Source of the DNA: Tildeniella nuda ZEHNDER 1965/U140
GTDB lineage: Bacteria > Cyanobacteriota > Cyanobacteriia > Leptolyngbyales > Leptolyngbyaceae
Assembly: GCA_019358895.1 (NCBI GenBank)
Contig: JAHHIG010000003.1
Location: forward strand, 310,001-374,000
DNA length: 64,000 bases
Reading direction: 5' to 3'
The notes below the pieces were generated by a model. The model made no database searches. It was given only the letters and a program-made list of their open reading frames with translations, and was not told the DNA's origin. Positions 63,181 through 64,000 of the stretch are shown in pieces. A program made the position numbers and the translations under genes. The number at the start of each line of letters is the position of its first letter. Position 1 is the stretch's first letter.

Positions 63181-64000
63181 ATGGGATACCTTATTCTCAA
63201 TATTAAGCCTTATCCAGACGAACTGCTGTGTAGCATCATTGCCCGCTATCATATAAGAACTGGAAACGAAAGCTTTTCACGAACTCATAAAGAGTTCTTT
63301 GGGAAATCATCTCAACAAACAAGAGACTTTTTTTTACCTTGTGACATAGGTGATTTCGTCTCAAACTTGTACTTAAAAAAATATACTGTAGACGGAATTA
63401 TCCAAAATCATACTTTGTACCCCTTCTACAAAGCGTTTTTGACAGATGCAGAGGCTTGGCAAGTTAGACGATCAATGGGTGGAGTGCAAAATCGCTCTAT
63501 CTCGGAACTAGCACGAATTTCTCTCATCGAAGAAGCATATTTTCGAAAATTCTTGCGATTCTGTCCAAATTGTCTACAAAATCACTTAGAGCAATATGGC
63601 GAGTCCTATTGGAATAGACTTCACAACATTCCTGGGATTTCTGTCTGTCTAGTTCATGGCTCCCATTTGCTAGATAGCAAAATTAAAATTCAAACACAGA
63701 AAATAGAGTATCAAGCAGCAAGCTTAGAAAACTGTGTTTTTAGCGATCGAGTAAGCAGCTATAGAGAAGAAACTTTGCAGGCTTTGTTGAGCTTTGCAAA
63801 GGATACTCAATTCATCATGAACCAAAGTTTTGTCTTTAAGGGCTTTTCGTGGCTTCGTAAAAAGTACAAAGCGTATTTGGTTGAGAAAGGTTATTTGAGG
63901 TTCTCCAGAATGGGAGAGGCTAATTTTGATGCCCAGAAGTTTGCGGAGGATTTTACAAGCTATTACGGGCATGATTTCTTAGAAAGCACTCATCTTAGTT
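63181..64000 (+). CDS. tniQ: TniQ/TnsD target-selection protein, cut by window edge
   Basis: An open frame from the ATG at 63181 (77 bases after tnsC) to the window end, 273 codons. The TniQ N-terminus is clear (PYPDELLCSIIARYHIRTGN) and the zinc motif begins with CPNC, followed by GISVCLVHG. Whether it is a short TniQ (Cascade partner) or a long TnsD (protein-guided attachment site) cannot be told, because the C-terminus is missing. Confidence 0.82.
   Translation, partial: MGYLILNIKPYPDELLCSIIARYHIRTGNESFSRTHKEFFGKSSQQTRDFFLPCDIGDFVSNLYLKKYTVDGIIQNHTLYPFYKAFLTDAEAWQVRRSMGGVQNRSISELARISLIEEAYFRKFLRFCPNCLQNHLEQYGESYWNRLHNIPGISVCLVHGSHLLDSKIKIQTQKIEYQAASLENCVFSDRVSSYREETLQALLSFAKDTQFIMNQSFVFKGFSWLRKKYKAYLVEKGYLRFSRMGEANFDAQKFAEDFTSYYGHDFLESTHLS

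Overview
The window looks like the accessory genome of a filamentous cyanobacterium. HIP1 octamers (GCGATCGC) recur in nearly every block, gene families are typical of Leptolyngbya/Nostoc-type genomes (Uma2 and Rpn nucleases, trypsin-STAND-WD40 proteins, IS4 and IS1182 transposases), and there are no core housekeeping genes, rRNAs or tRNAs. Species cannot be named from sequence alone.

Left block (1-18,623), a defence island. It holds an SF2 helicase cut by the window edge behind an RNase III-like gene, an AAA-ATPase/subtilase pair of the IetAS type, two hypothetical genes, and a tightly packed minus-strand operon: SNF2/DrmD-like helicase, PtuA-like ATPase, PtuB-like HNH nuclease, and a large Eco57I-type adenine methyltransferase. 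The last is a Septu-like module embedded in a helicase-methylase operon. An amidase/glucosaminidase-like gene and a decayed ORF follow.

Middle block (18,624-47,151), a plasmid integrated as a cointegrate. Two identical 1,302-bp IS4-family copies in direct orientation flank about 25.9 kb. The 9-bp target duplications are exchanged: the outer flanks match each other (gcccccacg) and the inner flanks match each other (gcttttctc). The inner ends join into one uninterrupted reading frame for a 794-aa tyrosine-recombinase-like protein, so the interior was once a circle that an IS insertion had opened. Its cargo fits a plasmid: an AEP-like replication protein with an upstream dyad, ParA plus a ribbon-helix-helix partner among clusters of 8-bp repeats (putative centromere), two ParDE modules (one with a broken toxin), a membrane/ATPase gene module, an S24 regulator, Rpn and Uma2 nucleases, and a trypsin-STAND-WD40 defence gene with its Trypco1 partner.

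Right block (47,152-64,000). A micro-operon of four small overlapping genes, a putative HTH regulator under a palindrome and two dead transposase genes lead, after a gene-free AT-rich 1.5 kb, into a type I-B-like CRISPR-associated transposon (CAST): cas6-cas8-cas7-cas5, a mini-array of two perfect repeats plus one degenerate repeat, then tnsA, tnsB, tnsC and the start of tniQ/tnsD, cut by the right edge. There is no cas3, cas1 or cas2, as expected for RNA-guided transposition rather than interference. Whether the defence island and integrated plasmid are cargo of this CAST cannot be decided, because neither transposon end was identified.
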